From: Scortum barcoo
Taxonomy: Eukaryota > Chordata > Actinopteri > Centrarchiformes > Terapontidae
Assembly: GCA_023238725.1 (NCBI GenBank)
Contig: CM041552.1
Coordinates: 14,299,147 to 14,363,146, forward strand
Direction: 5' to 3'
Length of the DNA: 64,000 nucleotides
Of the stretch, positions 15,255 through 27,384 are shown in pieces. Position 1 is the stretch's first letter; every line of letters begins with the position of its first letter. The notes beneath the pieces were generated by a model. That model was not told where the DNA came from and did no database searches. It saw only the letters and a program-made list of their open reading frames with translations. The position numbers were made by a program, and so were the translations under genes.

Positions 15255-17659
15255 ATGAGGTAATATCTTGTGGAGGAATTGTGTTCATCCCTTCAATATT
15301 TTTCAACAGACTTGGCAAGGAGCTCTTAAGCTGTTCTAGAGGCTCATGTTGGCCTGACTCCAAGCTATTTCTTTAATTTGTTACTCATCTTATGGTCATA
15401 TGGAAAGAAAATTGGCATTGGGTGTGACAGTGTCCCGTTTTTATCCAACGTAGTGTGTCATAATGGACGATATCCTATGCTACATCTGGGTCAGACATCA
15501 GAAAGACAAGAGTAAAGTCCGACTTTTTTGTTGTTCGCTTACATTTTGTTTTCCAATGACGGCAATCTGTGTTTGGTCATGAATCAACGCGTATGAAACT
15601 GGTCAGAATTCCTGTTAAACTTCACAAATTTTGTCTGCACTGAGCCATGAAATAGCAGAAGTTTAACTTCCCCAGTTTCTTCACATGCTGGGCATATAAT
15701 CATTTCTTTGTCAATAATTCCTTCTACAAAAAGTGGTGTGTTTTCAGGGTGTCCATTCCACACTCTGAATTGATTCTAGCTTCTCAATTTACCTGAGGAA
15801 AGAGGTAGAAAATAATAATAACTTGTGAGACCACATACATGTGTAATGACAGCCCGGCAAAGTGTGTGATTTTTAATAGAACCCGTTGATTTCCAATTAA
15901 TTCACTTTACAGTAGCCATATTCTTGAAAAGCGTTTATTTGATCAAAGGCCGAGTCCCTCTGAACTATTTCACTCCCTATCAGGTAATGGCTTTTCCCCC
16001 AATCAAAACCCACACGTTGGAGAGCACATTACCATTAATTACCCTGTACAGTTGGTGAAGAGCTAGTTCATTTGATCTGCATTTAGCACTTGGTCTGATG
16101 GAAAGAGATGCAGCCATTGAGTTAATAGAGAAGCCAGCAGATCCTTTAAAAGGATAATGAGTTTTTTACCCTTGACTGCCACTTTCCAGAGGTACTTCAA
16201 GCCTCTGTATGCTCATATCACAAAAATCATTGCTCCTTATGCGATGCAAGCCTGTGTTTGGACCTTTTATGCACTACAGTGTCCTGTTACTAATTTTCAC
16301 AGAGCAGGACCCCTGACACAGGTTGAGGTCTTGAATGCCTCAATTCTGACTTACATTTTAGTTCTCTCCCAAAACACAAACCTCACAGACCTACCTGTCT
16401 CCTGCAGTTTCTCTTTTCAGAAGAAATACACAGAAGGGAGGATTGAAAACCGCAGGAAGTCAAGTTTTAAACTTTCAGTGTTGCTGCTTTGTTGTAAATA
16501 CCATGTTCAGGATGGATACAGTCCCGACTGTAAATGCAGGATTCAGAGTGACAGAAATTTTAATGGTATTGCGTGGATGTGTTTTCGGCAGTGCAAGTGT
16601 GAATCTGAAAGAAGAGCTGCAGCACTGTGTTTCCTGTGTTTCTGACAAAGGTGATAGAATTGCATCGCCTCATGCAATAAGGGCTCTCAATCTTTTAGAC
16701 AGGACTATTACTGTGAATGACAAGAGTTTATACAGTTTGTGTATAATGTTTTGTGTGCCTTTCATGTTCCTGGGATGTTATGACTGAAAACGGCACAAGG
16801 TTGACATGTTTACGAAAGGATCACGTCTGTGAGAGATGCTAAAAGACCTCATGGGATCATTTCCTGTACTACATGCCTTTATCTTGAAGGAATTCTCATT
16901 TCATACCTACTATTCACTGAGCCTCACTTCCACGGTCGACAGCGCGCTACGCCTCGGTGTATCTCCAGGCTACTCATTGATTGGTTTCGATGGATCAAGG
17001 GCCAGCTCGTGTTTTCCCCGTGTGAAAAAACAGCCTTGCTTGTTTGCCAGCTGTCACGCATTGACCACTCACAAATGTCGACTCCCGTGAGACCAAGACA
17101 TGTCAGAATTGCACGTTTTATTCAGTGGGCGTACCCCGACTTGTGTGGATAGATTTGCACTGCGTAAGAAGGCATTTGGCCTATGATTCACTATATTTTA
17201 TTGATATTTGTATTGTTGGAAGCTGCCTTGGGATAGGAGCTGTCAAGCAAAATTGGCTCAAATGAAATGAATGAAACAAATCAAATCAAAGTAGATAAAA
17301 CGTAGTGACTGACAGAAGAAATGAGAAACAAGAAACACTGGTGGTTGACAGAGGTGGAAATGTCGCCTCAAACTTTTATCTTCCACACATGGACATAAAA
17401 AAATAGCAAATTTTTAATCACTTTGAAAGGTTTGTTTTGTTGGATAATAACCAATTTCTTAAACATCCAGGAAATGTAACATTAGCATTTATTTGGAGTC
17501 GTTGAGTCTGCCCACCTGAGAAATATATAAGACCAAAATTCTCTCTCTTCAGCTCTGCTTTGCTTTCAACCAACTCCTGAGGGAACTATCTGGCCCTTAA
17601 GCTGCTAAGAGTTCCTTCACCAGCTAGTCGCTAACTTTTTCTTTATGCCGCTTGGTGTC

Positions 17660-17871
17660 GGACAGATAAGTGGTGTTTTCAGAACTTTTTGCTGAAAAAT
17701 GCTGTCTGCTGCGTTTTAACACAATGCTGATAACAGCGGTAAGAGTGAACCTCAGTAAAGCTCTGGGTCATAACACCAAAACCGTTGCAGCAATGACCCC
17801 TTTGGTATACAGAACATGTAGTCATTTGATCCATTATTAATGTTAAGATATTGATTATAGCAACTTTAAAG
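17660..17871 (+). repeat. degraded interspersed repeat (MITE-like), copy B
   Basis: The right part, GTCATTTGATCCATTATTAA then GATATTGATTATAGCAACTTTAA, matches the end of the element at 39365-39413. The left boundary is unclear because similarity fades within about 150 bp. The 82-codon reverse-strand open frame over it (17679-17927) is chance. Confidence 0.4.
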
Positions 17872-20459
17872 TCCAAGGACGTAACGCTGCCATGTTTGGA
17901 ATGAATGAATGTCAATGGACATGGCAATGGTCAAATTACACATCAGAGAGAGCTAATGTTCTTAGTCATGGTCTGGACAAGAAATCATGGTGTAACCATT
18001 CAGTTTAAACTTGCTGCTGTGTCGACATACATTTCTATCACAGGTTTTCCTCAGGATTTGAAGTGTTGATCCTCGGACAGAGAGTAGTCGAGAGAGCTAT
18101 GATATAGTATTGATGGAGTTGGGTTATGGGTTTGAGTTATAAAAAATCTGTAAAGCCTCACACTTCCCAACATAAGGCTGTGTCTGCTTTGAGGAATCTG
18201 ACAATTCTGTGGGAACTGTGCTTAATGATGATTATCGAATGCTGAAGTCATTCATGGGAGAGGAAGTTTGGTAAGGTAGGACGACTAAGACATTTGTCCA
18301 TTTATCGCATTGAAGCCTTTTTTAGTTTAAAAATGTCAGACTGTAATGAATTCTTACCTTGAACACGCCTGCCTGGTCCAAACGTTTGTTTTACACTCTT
18401 AACAAATCATACTCTTCAAATCATAATCATACTCTGCACATTAACTATAACTCAAGTTCATTGCCCAGTGCAGAGAAATATCCCTTGCCTCCCTACACAT
18501 AAAATATGACTTGAATGTGTGCCTTTGATTTTATTAAACTATCCAAATAATATACCAGTGATCATATTAACCTCTCTTCAGCATTACGTGATCAGAAGGG
18601 AGGCCATTAAGTGCATAAGGAAATTAATATGTCCTCTGTCTACAGCTTTTCAGTCAGACACAAATAGTACAACCTCGGATGACCTTTCACTACTACTCTC
18701 TGCTTCTTAGCAAAGCGTTTTAATTGGCTGTAGATGTTGGCTTGCTGTGACTGCCCTGTGATGATATCACATGAGTGGATATGTCTCATCTTTGTGAATT
18801 CGTTGTTGTTTGTTCAACTGTGTGATCAGCAGGAAAAAGGTTACTTCCAAGACGTTCTGCTTCTTTATGCAGCTCTGCATGCCTAATTCTGATTAGGCTT
18901 GAAGTTACAGCACTCCACCTGCAGTTTTTCTCTTTAATGGGCAGTCTGCAGTACATTTACCTTTCAGCCAACTTGTGCTTAATTGTATTTTTTTGTGCCT
19001 TATTAATTTCACACTTTTCCGGGTAGGTTGCTTTTATCTCCTGCCTCTGCTTTAGCTGTAAATGTAATCTATTTAACTTGGGAACCTTTGTGCTAACCCA
19101 GTATAATTACATTAATTAGAAAGCCTGCTTTCAGACATCTGCTGCTCATTTTATTGTGGTTCTCTCTCCCCTCAGAGAGCAGACCTATCAAGGTATGTTA
19201 TAGTTTGTATAAATGTTGGCTGTTCATGCAGCCTGATGTGAAATTACTACATTTCAGTAATGACCATGCTCTTAAGTGATCTTGGAAATAGCATTGACTT
19301 CTTGTGGCCAAATGAGTATTGATGCAGCACAGAGATGTTGGGATCAAGTGTTACATCACAGAAAAAAAATAATTCACGGATGATGAAAAATAGAAGATAG
19401 GCCATTGGTTCAGTACTTTCCTGTTTGAGAACACAGTTAAGAGAGAATAAATATAGGATTTCAAATGTATATCCTTCAATATAAAAATACCATTACAGTC
19501 CCCAAAAAACAAGTCTTAAAGTGAATGTGAGGTAGTTGAACCTACTGTCTGAAAGTCTTTTATTCATGCAGTATATTAAGAGATACATACAAATTCCTTA
19601 GTTATCGTGCAGCATGGAATGATTACATTTTTCTATTGTCTTATTGTGGTGGAATTATGTTTTTGTCTGCATATAAAAAGGGAAAAGTGCATTATCTACA
19701 TCCAGTCCCTTTGCAATGGCTTACCTAAGCTGTATACCAGAAAGGCAGTGTTTCTGATAATTATATTAAAATACATCAAATACATTATTGCATACAGAGT
19801 GGGTATGAATCATTTCCGAGCATAACATGTCATCTCATCATTCTTTAATGCTCGCGTGGCAGACTGATTTCATTTAGTTGGAGACCTACGTAGTGTAACA
19901 TCCCTGAGAAGCATCTTCAGCGACTGGAGTTTTAAGTCTGTACACAGCCTCCTATGAAAGTAAAACAACTGACAGATGTTTTGAAATCTCTGCTGCAGTA
20001 AATGGTATGTTTATATTGAATTGAATTTATATTTCCACAGCATTCTTGAAAACATCTTACAATATCCTAAGCTTTTATGGTACAGACCAGATATTTACAT
20101 TAAAGAGCACTCACCCTTTCGGAGTAAAAGTAGATTCCACTCACTAAAAGCTGCTCCCAGAGTGTATGGATTTAATAAGAACAATACTTTGCCACTGTAG
20201 GCACTCTAGATTAATGGAGAGCAGTGTGCACAAAATGTCAGTATTGGTGCTAATAAATCCAAACACCTTGGGAGTAGCTCTCAGTGAATTGAACTTTTAT
20301 TGAAGATCTGAAAGAAAGAAAGGGCTTCCAGAATTATAATCGGCCACATGGCTCCCCCTCGATATTTGTATGGAAAAACAGCAGTAACCAGTGGTGATAA
20401 TTATTTTACCTTTTTTTCCTCTCATCATCTGTTGTTCTTTTGTCCTCCTTCTTTCTCAG

Positions 20460-20624
20460 CTGCCATCCTTGATGACCCTATGGAGTGCAGCCGAGGAGAG
20501 CGTCTGGCCATCACGCTGGCCAAAGACAGCATCAACAGGAACAGTAACCGCTCGACCACTGGCAAGCTGGAAGTGGACATCTTTGAACTGCTGCGAGACA
20601 GCGAATATGAGATGGGGGAAACAA
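20460..20624 (+). CDS. grik4: grik4 coding exon a: start of the mature amino-terminal domain
   Basis: 165 nt. The exon follows a strong pyrimidine-rich acceptor (ctccttctttctcag) and ends at a consensus GTAAGT donor. The first two bases, CT, complete a split codon (G|CT, Ala, if the upstream exon ends in G as in the family). The frame then reads AILDDPMECSRGERLAITL and continues to VDIFELLRDSEYEMGET, with the last base A starting a split Met codon (A|TG). This is the first beta-strand/helix unit of the LIVBP-like domain. The central stretch at about residues 22-34 of the exon is divergent from mammalian GRIK4 and contains an N-R-S glycosylation sequon at 20546-20554. An in-frame ATG at 20348 would extend the frame upstream but runs through the polypyrimidine tract, so it is not a real start. 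Confidence 0.95.
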
Positions 20625-21675
20625 GTAAGTAACACACAAAAGAGATGACAATTAATTGGTGAGGAAGAGAAAGGTGTGTGTGTGTTTGCTCATGTGGGTG
20701 CAAGTCTGTTGGTCAATATACACGTGCATGTTAAGTTGGAAAAAAATATGGAGAAAGTAATAAATGTGGGGAGCTGCAGGGTAAAGTCAGAGAGCGCACC
20801 AGCACAAAGGGTCTCTCATTTTGAAATCAGCAATTCCTTCATTTCAGTCCAAACCTACTGTCTTCTTTTCACTCTCACTCACCTCTCACACTCGTCCCTA
20901 AGTACATACAGATAAGTCTGTCTGGTTTAACAATATTTTGGTCAAACAGAAGCAAACAAATTATTTAAAATAGATGACAGACTGATGTGGTTCAGGACCA
21001 CAAAATGAGCTGTCATATTTTGATAGCTGCAGGAGTCAAACGATGTGTCTGTATCTGTTGTCTGGGTAGTCCTTTGTTCTTTTATATGTTGGCATCCTTC
21101 ATTCTGCCGTGGCAGGGCAGTGCAAAGCAATATTTTCAGTGAATGCGGCGTAATGTAAAAATGACTTAATCTGTGTCAAAACAGAGATGACCTTCAACAG
21201 AAAGGCTTATGGATCTTTCTAAATGGCCCATGATGAAATTTCCAGTAATTTGTCACACAGATGTGACAGATGCATCACCAAGGGTGACTCCATTAACAGA
21301 AGCCTGGCTCTTTGTTATCAATTGTATCAATGCTCATACTTCACAGCTGCCCAGAACATCAGTATCCTGTGCAGTGACTTGCCGCACACACAACACATGT
21401 TTATTGGTTAGATTTTTAAAATTTTTAATGAAAACTATCTAAAATCAATATGGCACACTATGTGTCTGAAGAAAACGACCATTATAAACAGCTATGACAA
21501 GAAGTGTGGGGATTGATTTTCAATACGACACATTCCCAGAAACCCAAGAGCTTCAGCGGCGCCGCTTAATCCATGGAAACACCGCTTCACTTACCACAAC
21601 AACAAGAAACTGTATTACTTTCTCTGCCTGGTTTACTACAAACTCTTCTTAAATGTGGTTCCTCCTGTGTGTTCC

Positions 21676-21702
21676 TGTGTGTGTGTGTGTGTGTGTGTGT
21701 GT
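21676..21702. repeat. (TG)n microsatellite
   Basis: About thirteen perfect TG units followed by imperfect GTGTG-rich sequence to about 21790. Confidence 0.95.
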
Positions 21703-22622
21703 AACGTGTGTAGCGTGTTAGGTTTGTGCATGGCATGGATTGTGTGTATATTGTGCAAATGTTTTGTGTGTGAAAGTGTGTGTGTAATTAGAGGCAGGAA
21801 TTGGATTAGGGACGGATCAGTGGCCGCAGTTAGATGGAAATATCACAGAGGGAGCGCTACCTGCCCAGAACAGTCCCACCCCCGCACCTTTTTAAGCACC
21901 CACTGCTGCCTGTGTAGCATACAGCTCCTAAATGGATGCCTCCTTTCACTGGTTGCTGCTTTTTAAAGGCACGAAACGCCACATGACTAGACTCCGGCTC
22001 AAAAACAGCCGTTCTTCCACAGCTACATATTGATTACAGTGCCACATAACACATATAAATGTTTTTTTTTGTGTATTGCCATGTGTGCACCTGAGGAAAC
22101 TAAGAATGTATTAATCCCAAGACTTTTTATGCCTTAAAATCTGAAAGAAAACTAAAACTATTTTTACCATGACCTGTAGTTGGGTGTGTTTGGCTGTGTT
22201 GCTGCATTTTTGTGTGTTTTATGAGTGTACTGGTTCTCTCGTTGTTGTTTTACTCCTGCACTGTAGGTCTGTCCATCTGTCCTTCGCCTCCCTACCAGAG
22301 AACTTGTCATGCATTACTCAAGTCAAACTCATTAGAGCCCTCTAATCATTCCAAGGTTCCAATAGCTTGTATTGATCAGTGAAAATCAATGTTAAGCAGG
22401 GAAGATGGACTTCACTGACCAAGTGACCTTCTGACCTTCAAGTGACAAGAGGGTGATGAATAAACTGAGAGGAGGAGAGTTTTAAACAGACTTTTCATAT
22501 ACATTCTCTGTCTCACAGACACATACACAATGCTGGCTGTGCAGAGCAAATGAAAGTGTCACGGTGTGTTTGCTCAAATCAGTCAGGTTCATAATTTGGT
22601 GAAGCCATGCATACAGGTGCAA

Positions 22623-22644
22623 GTGTGTGTGTGTGTGTGTGTGT
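22623..22644. repeat. (GT)11 microsatellite
   Basis: Eleven GT units, then ATATGTACTG. Confidence 0.95.
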
Positions 22645-23726
22645 ATATGTACTGTAAATGTGTGCATACATGTGTTTGTGTAAGGCATCAGTGCGTTCAT
22701 GTCCTACAGGCCCCATGGGTGACTAAGGGATTACTTATTAATCATTCGATTCACTGCCTCTCGATTTAGCGCACAGGCCCGAAAACAGTTCCCCCTTTGC
22801 CTTTTTCACACACACGTCGCTGGTTAATGCTCCACATTTGCCCCAATAACCAGCAACAAATTATCATCGCACACACTCTCACACGTGAACAGTATGTGGT
22901 GCCTGCGCTTGTGTCTGCCTCACATCATTGACTGCAGCGGTTTAATTAGAAGCCAGGGATTATGAACTCAAAAGAAATGGCATTCTGTGTTCCAGTATGG
23001 GAGATTAAAGCATATGGCCTGTGTACCTCAGAGAGGGGTAAAATTCACATTTGCTAAAATGTTTCCGTCTAAAGATATGTTTTTCATCCCCAAAGGTAGA
23101 GCTTTTAAATCAGTCCTTGTAAAATGTAGAATGTGGAAAACAAGATGAGATGTGTGTGTCACTTTTGGGGATATTGTGGCATTCATGTGCAAATGTTCAA
23201 ATACCAGATTTTGTGTTTTAAGCCTCGAGATATCGCTGCCTGTCACTATTTCTGTCTCTCTGCCTTTCTCACTGTCTGTCACTCTGTTTATCTGTCTGTG
23301 TCTCTTCCCATTTCTATATCCTTCTGTCTCCATATGTGATAGTCTGTTACATTAATATCAGTTTCTCCCCCAAGCTCTTAAACTCTCTTGCACAGAGTCT
23401 ATAGGATTTGTTATGTGCATCACGTCAGGCATATTAAACATGGACAAATGCGTTTGGCCTCACACACGTTTCACTAACCCATGTAGGTTCAGGGTCTTCT
23501 GAGACAGCAGAAGCGCTGGCTCAGGCCACTATCTGTTTAGAGGTTGAGAGAGTCAGCATGTACATCCATTAACATCTGGCTGAAGAGGGCCTTTTTTTTA
23601 AATGACTCAGATTCTCCAAGAAAGTCTGTACCTTACTTTTCTTGAATGGCACTGACTGACTGACTTTCTCTCTCACCATCCCTGTCCCTTCTCTCCCCCT
23701 CATTCCCCTTCTCTTTTTTCTCTCAG

Positions 23727-23824
23727 TGTGCCAGATCATGTCTAAAGGGGTGGTGGCAGTCCTCGGCCCCTCTGCCAGTCCGGCCTCCAACTCCATCATC
23801 AGCAATATCTGTGGAGAGAAGGAG
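23727..23824 (+). CDS. grik4: grik4 coding exon b
   Basis: 98 nt. The acceptor is ctcttttttctctcag and the donor GTGAGT. The first two bases, TG, complete the Met codon begun in the previous exon. The frame reads CQIMSKGVVAVLGPSASPAS, then NSIISNICGEKE, and ends in phase 0. This matches the kainate-receptor segment in which the ligand-binding-protein fold carries the conserved GVxAVLGPSxSPAS loop. Continuing into the intron the frame stays open to 23953, but that extension has no similarity to the family and begins with the consensus donor, so it is read-through of intron sequence. A 153-codon open frame on the opposite strand over this exon (23569-24030) is a shadow. Confidence 0.95.
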
Positions 23825-25879
23825 GTGAGTTTACACACCCAGCTGACTTGGAGCTGCGGGCCCGTGCTAGTCAGCTCGCTCACAGTACGACCAGGAACAC
23901 AGTTTGGAACAACGATGCTCATTAGCCGCTGTGTGGCTTTTGTTGGAGATTGAGGGGGAATGAAATCCAACTTGTTAGTGAAAATGATGAAATACCTCAA
24001 CAGTGTCATAACTCTCCATTCTAGTTCCACTCAAATCAAAGCACCGCTGGGCATTTTACTTCCTCCATTCCCCTCATTAGCTTGGAGCGGTTTGGCCCGC
24101 TGAGGCTTGCTAGCCACTGTTCAGAGATTTTACAAAAACAAATACAAACAAAAGTACAAGTTTTGTTGTTTTGATTGGGTGACGTGGGTTGACATTGATG
24201 TTGACGTGGATATTATTTTGACAAAACAAGTTAACACACATATTTTCTTATCTTAACAGTAAAGACAAATATGTTTTCCACAATTTATACATGACTGAGT
24301 GGCTTCAGAGGCTGACCGCATGCAAGGAGATCCCAGTTGGATGCTAATTGGCTTGTCTGAACTCGGACATGGTGTGTTTTGCTGGCTGATGTCAAGAGAC
24401 AGAGCGCTTTTGAATTATACAAAACCATAAACAAGATCAAAATCAATTATAAATAAGAAAAGATGTCAGATTATCTCTGTGATGATTTTACTGCCATGTT
24501 TTTTTAAACAGCATTTGTAGAAAACTAAAAGTGAACACACCAATATTGATAGCATCTGTTTTATCCTCTTTTTTTACAAGTACACGTCAGTTTTCTTCCA
24601 GTTCATCGATCATTCAGTTTTCACTTGTGTGTGTGTGTGTTCTGGTGTACTCCTCACCATAATTGGATTTGGTCCACAGAGAAGCCGTCTTTTTAACTGC
24701 ATGAATTTGATCAGTATGACTATTAAAAGACATCCCATTACCATCCCAGTCGCTATAATGTCCTCTGGTACTGTACAGCCCGTCTTTGTAATGAGACATC
24801 AGTCTGTTATAGTGGTAGACAGACCAGGGCTCCCTGCTGTTAAAAATCTCTGGTGGCACTGACTTGCGGGGCTGACTGCTTTGAAACACTGACTGTGATA
24901 ATACCATTATATGAATATTAAAGACCCCATAAAGTGAAAAAAGGACACTTTTGAGTTGGGAAGTCATACGCACAGTATAGTCATAAAATACTCCAAGGAG
25001 TTGATACTGGTCCTGAAGATTCACAGTTCCCCCGAATGGGCTAAGATTTCAACTTTATTTATTCCCTTTTTTTTTTTTGCATGTGAATGAGTGGGGCAGT
25101 GATTTGGATGACCAGAACACTTTAAAGCTCAGCCAGTCTCTCATGTGTTTGCTTCATAAAGTAGGATTATAAGTTTTTCTGTCATCATATTGAATTAATC
25201 CTTGTTTTTCATATAACTCTTCTTCAAGTAGTCATTTCCACCAGGCTTCAGGCAGTACTATCGCAAATGGTAAAGTTTGAATGTCTATTTATTGCTCAGA
25301 TTTACTCTTAAAATTTCAGTGCTGCTGCGGTGCCCAGGGAAAGAATATGCAATGTGTTACCAGACATAACTTGACAGCATCATAGAAACATTTGACCTTT
25401 TGGCATGTCAGTTGGGTATCCATCTTCATCTGCTCTGTAAATGAAATACTACATCCTTATATGACTCTTGGTCATTCTCTTCTCTCAGTTGTTCTTTGTG
25501 GACTTGTCTTTAGTTCAAGAGGTGGGCTGCTACTATTTTCAGGGTTATGACACTTGAGTTTTGTACTGACAGCTGCACTCCTTTGTTAGGTGTAGCTATA
25601 CAGCTCAATCCCTGTATTTTTTCTTCTCTTCTAATTCATGTTTTGTCAAGCACTGAATTCAGGCTTTTTCACTGGTATTAAAGTATTATTTTGATTTTCA
25701 AGAACAATATTATGGTAATAGCAATGTGATGTGCACTTTCAGGTCATGTTTTCTTATAATTCCCTTTTATCAGAGCCACATAAATTGTGCACAACAAAAT
25801 GCTGCTCAAAATTACAGCAAGTATGCATGTTGCAACTCAAGAGAGCTGAGAGAGAATTGTTAATATTATCTCTTTACCA

Positions 25880-26050
25880 GCACTGGCAAAAATATTCAGA
25901 TCCCTTTATCACTTAAAAGAACAGGATATCAATACTTGTTACAGTAAAACATTAATTGAAAATGTCACTAAAATAAAGTTAGTATTATTATAAAGTTAGT
26001 ATTAAGTAAGTATTATTAGCTAAAATACCTAAATAAAATTGAATGCTGAG
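25880..26050. repeat. possible degraded teleost interspersed repeat, AT-rich
   Basis: The succession of short stretches (attcagatccctttatcact, aatacttgttacagtaaaac, aagtaagtattatt) resembles a decayed copy of a very common fish repeat built from AAGTAAAAGTAT-type words. It also contains a local direct repeat (ataaagttagtatta twice). Low certainty. Confidence 0.3.
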
Positions 26051-26284
26051 AGTGATATACTACTATAGACATATAAAAGCATAAAGTAAGGTAACATACA
26101 AGTGTGACCTCAAAATTTGCAGCTGTGTACAGTAGAGTGAGTCAGTGTTCTTAGTTACATTCACACTACTGCTTTTTAGGTATTTTGCCTTTAACTCTTA
26201 AAGAAAAGTTTAAAATTCTGTTTAGAGGAAAACAATTCTTGTGATCATCCCCAGCTCTGACAAACTAAATGACAATTGATCGAT

Positions 26285-26341
26285 ATTAAATTATAATCAT
26301 TAGATGATGATCACTGATGATTAAATTATAATCATTAGATG
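26285..26341. repeat. 22-bp direct repeat
   Basis: ATTAAATTATAATCATTAGA plus TG occurs at 26285-26306 and again at 26320-26341, a 35-bp period. Local tandem duplication; no function inferred. Confidence 0.85.
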
Positions 26342-27065
26342 CACTGTGAAGATTTTTACCTCACAGCAGCAGGACAGAACGGCGGCTGCTAGACGGCATT
26401 GAGCAGGTATTTTAGCCCATGTGTAGCTCATCTCTGCTGGTTCCGTGAAATGTGTTTTAGATTGTAAAATGGTTTGAAGCGTTTCTTCACTGACATGATT
26501 TAGAAGGGAATGCATAGTTTGATGTGCTGTGACATGTTTCTCACCTTACAGTAACTTCAAGAAGAACTTGAGTTCAAAAGGTAGCCACAGAGGATCACTT
26601 GCTTCTTCTTTCACCACCGGTTAAAGAGGAGGAGAACATACTGAATGTTTTAGCCTTTGGGAGCGGAGAGAACATGTATTGATGTTGGCCATGTTGCCCA
26701 CTCCAGCACTGTTAATACTCCTAATGTAGGTTTACCAGAGGTGCAGATTTTTTTTCTGAAGAGAGAGTTGGTGTTGTTTCCCCCAAAATTTATAATCACT
26801 TGTTAGTAGATGTAATTTTATGTCCACCCCCAGTGCAGGATGAGTCACAGGAAACATTCAGTTAAATGAATAGATGAGGGATTTTGATATATAAAAATGC
26901 ACACAAATGCATTTGAAAAATAGTTGTCATGACAAGAGAAAACAGATTAATACACCCAGGGGAAACGATGGTTCCCTGGGAATACTTTGATCCTCTTATC
27001 TCATTCGGTGTTATGTAAAATGCATTAATAACTATTTTTAGGTTGTCAGGCAATTAATGGGATTA

Positions 27066-27300
27066 TCAAGCCCAGTGGCTCTCAGTAGTGGTCATCAGGA
27101 ACCTGCTGCTGGTTTCCGTTCTAGTCTGCAAATCAAAGACGATTTCATGCCTGGGATTCATAGCTTGAAAACCAGCAGTGGTAGCAGTTTGCTTCCTGGG
27201 GATCAGGATTAACTGAGTGGTCAATGCAAGGATGCTATCAAGAACCAAGAGTGTGCAGATTTTTATTCCAACCAAACACTACAGCAGCTGATTTCACTGA
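27066..27300. repeat. possible interspersed repeat
   Basis: Contains phrases I associate with dispersed fish repeats (gtgcagatttttattccaac, ctacagcagctgatttcact) and an overall layout ending in GATTAGG. I cannot assign a family or precise ends, and only one copy was seen in the window. Confidence 0.3.
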
Positions 27301-27350
27301 TTAGGTCCCCCATCTCAGGCTTGAGTTGTGCAAATCAGCTCTGTCAGCTC

Positions 27351-27353
27351 TGT

Positions 27354-27384
<31 letters not shown>
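27351..27384. repeat. (TG)n microsatellite, one interruption
   Basis: TGTGTGTCTG followed by twelve TG units. Confidence 0.95.

Larger units (their letters stand above)
1..20459. other. non-coding sequence upstream of grik4 exon a (intron or 5' flank)
   Basis: No exon was recognised. The expected GRIK4 signal-peptide exon (short, ending in phase 1) was looked for around ATGCC and GTAAGT/GTGAGT motifs and not found, so this is probably the 3' part of a large intron. Contents seen: (CA)n at 1152-1191, T20 at 6148-6167, a short GCCC-rich array at about 7911-7935, CT-rich sequence at 7670-8290, an AT-rich tract at 8985-9050, a LINE 3' tail near 15.2 kb, and a degraded interspersed repeat ending at 17871. 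Open frames here are short and carry no recognisable domain. Confidence 0.7.
20625..23726 (+). other. grik4 intron between exons a and b
   Basis: 3,102 bp, GT-AG. It contains two GT microsatellites (21676-21702 and 22623-22644) and otherwise unremarkable sequence. No additional exon or transposon remnant was recognised. Confidence 0.9.

Noticed and set aside
16157..16645. 162-codon + strand open frame
   Set aside because: No recognisable motif, codon use like surrounding non-coding DNA, and a second overlapping open frame (16443-16787) of equal quality.
16911..16950. CCACGGTCGACAGCGCGC as an RE1/NRSF silencer
   Set aside because: The right half resembles RE1 (ACAGCGC) but a 3-bp insertion and a missing CAGCACC left half make it a poor match.
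23569..24030. 153-codon reverse-strand frame across grik4 exon b
   Set aside because: Antisense shadow of the exon and its pyrimidine tract.
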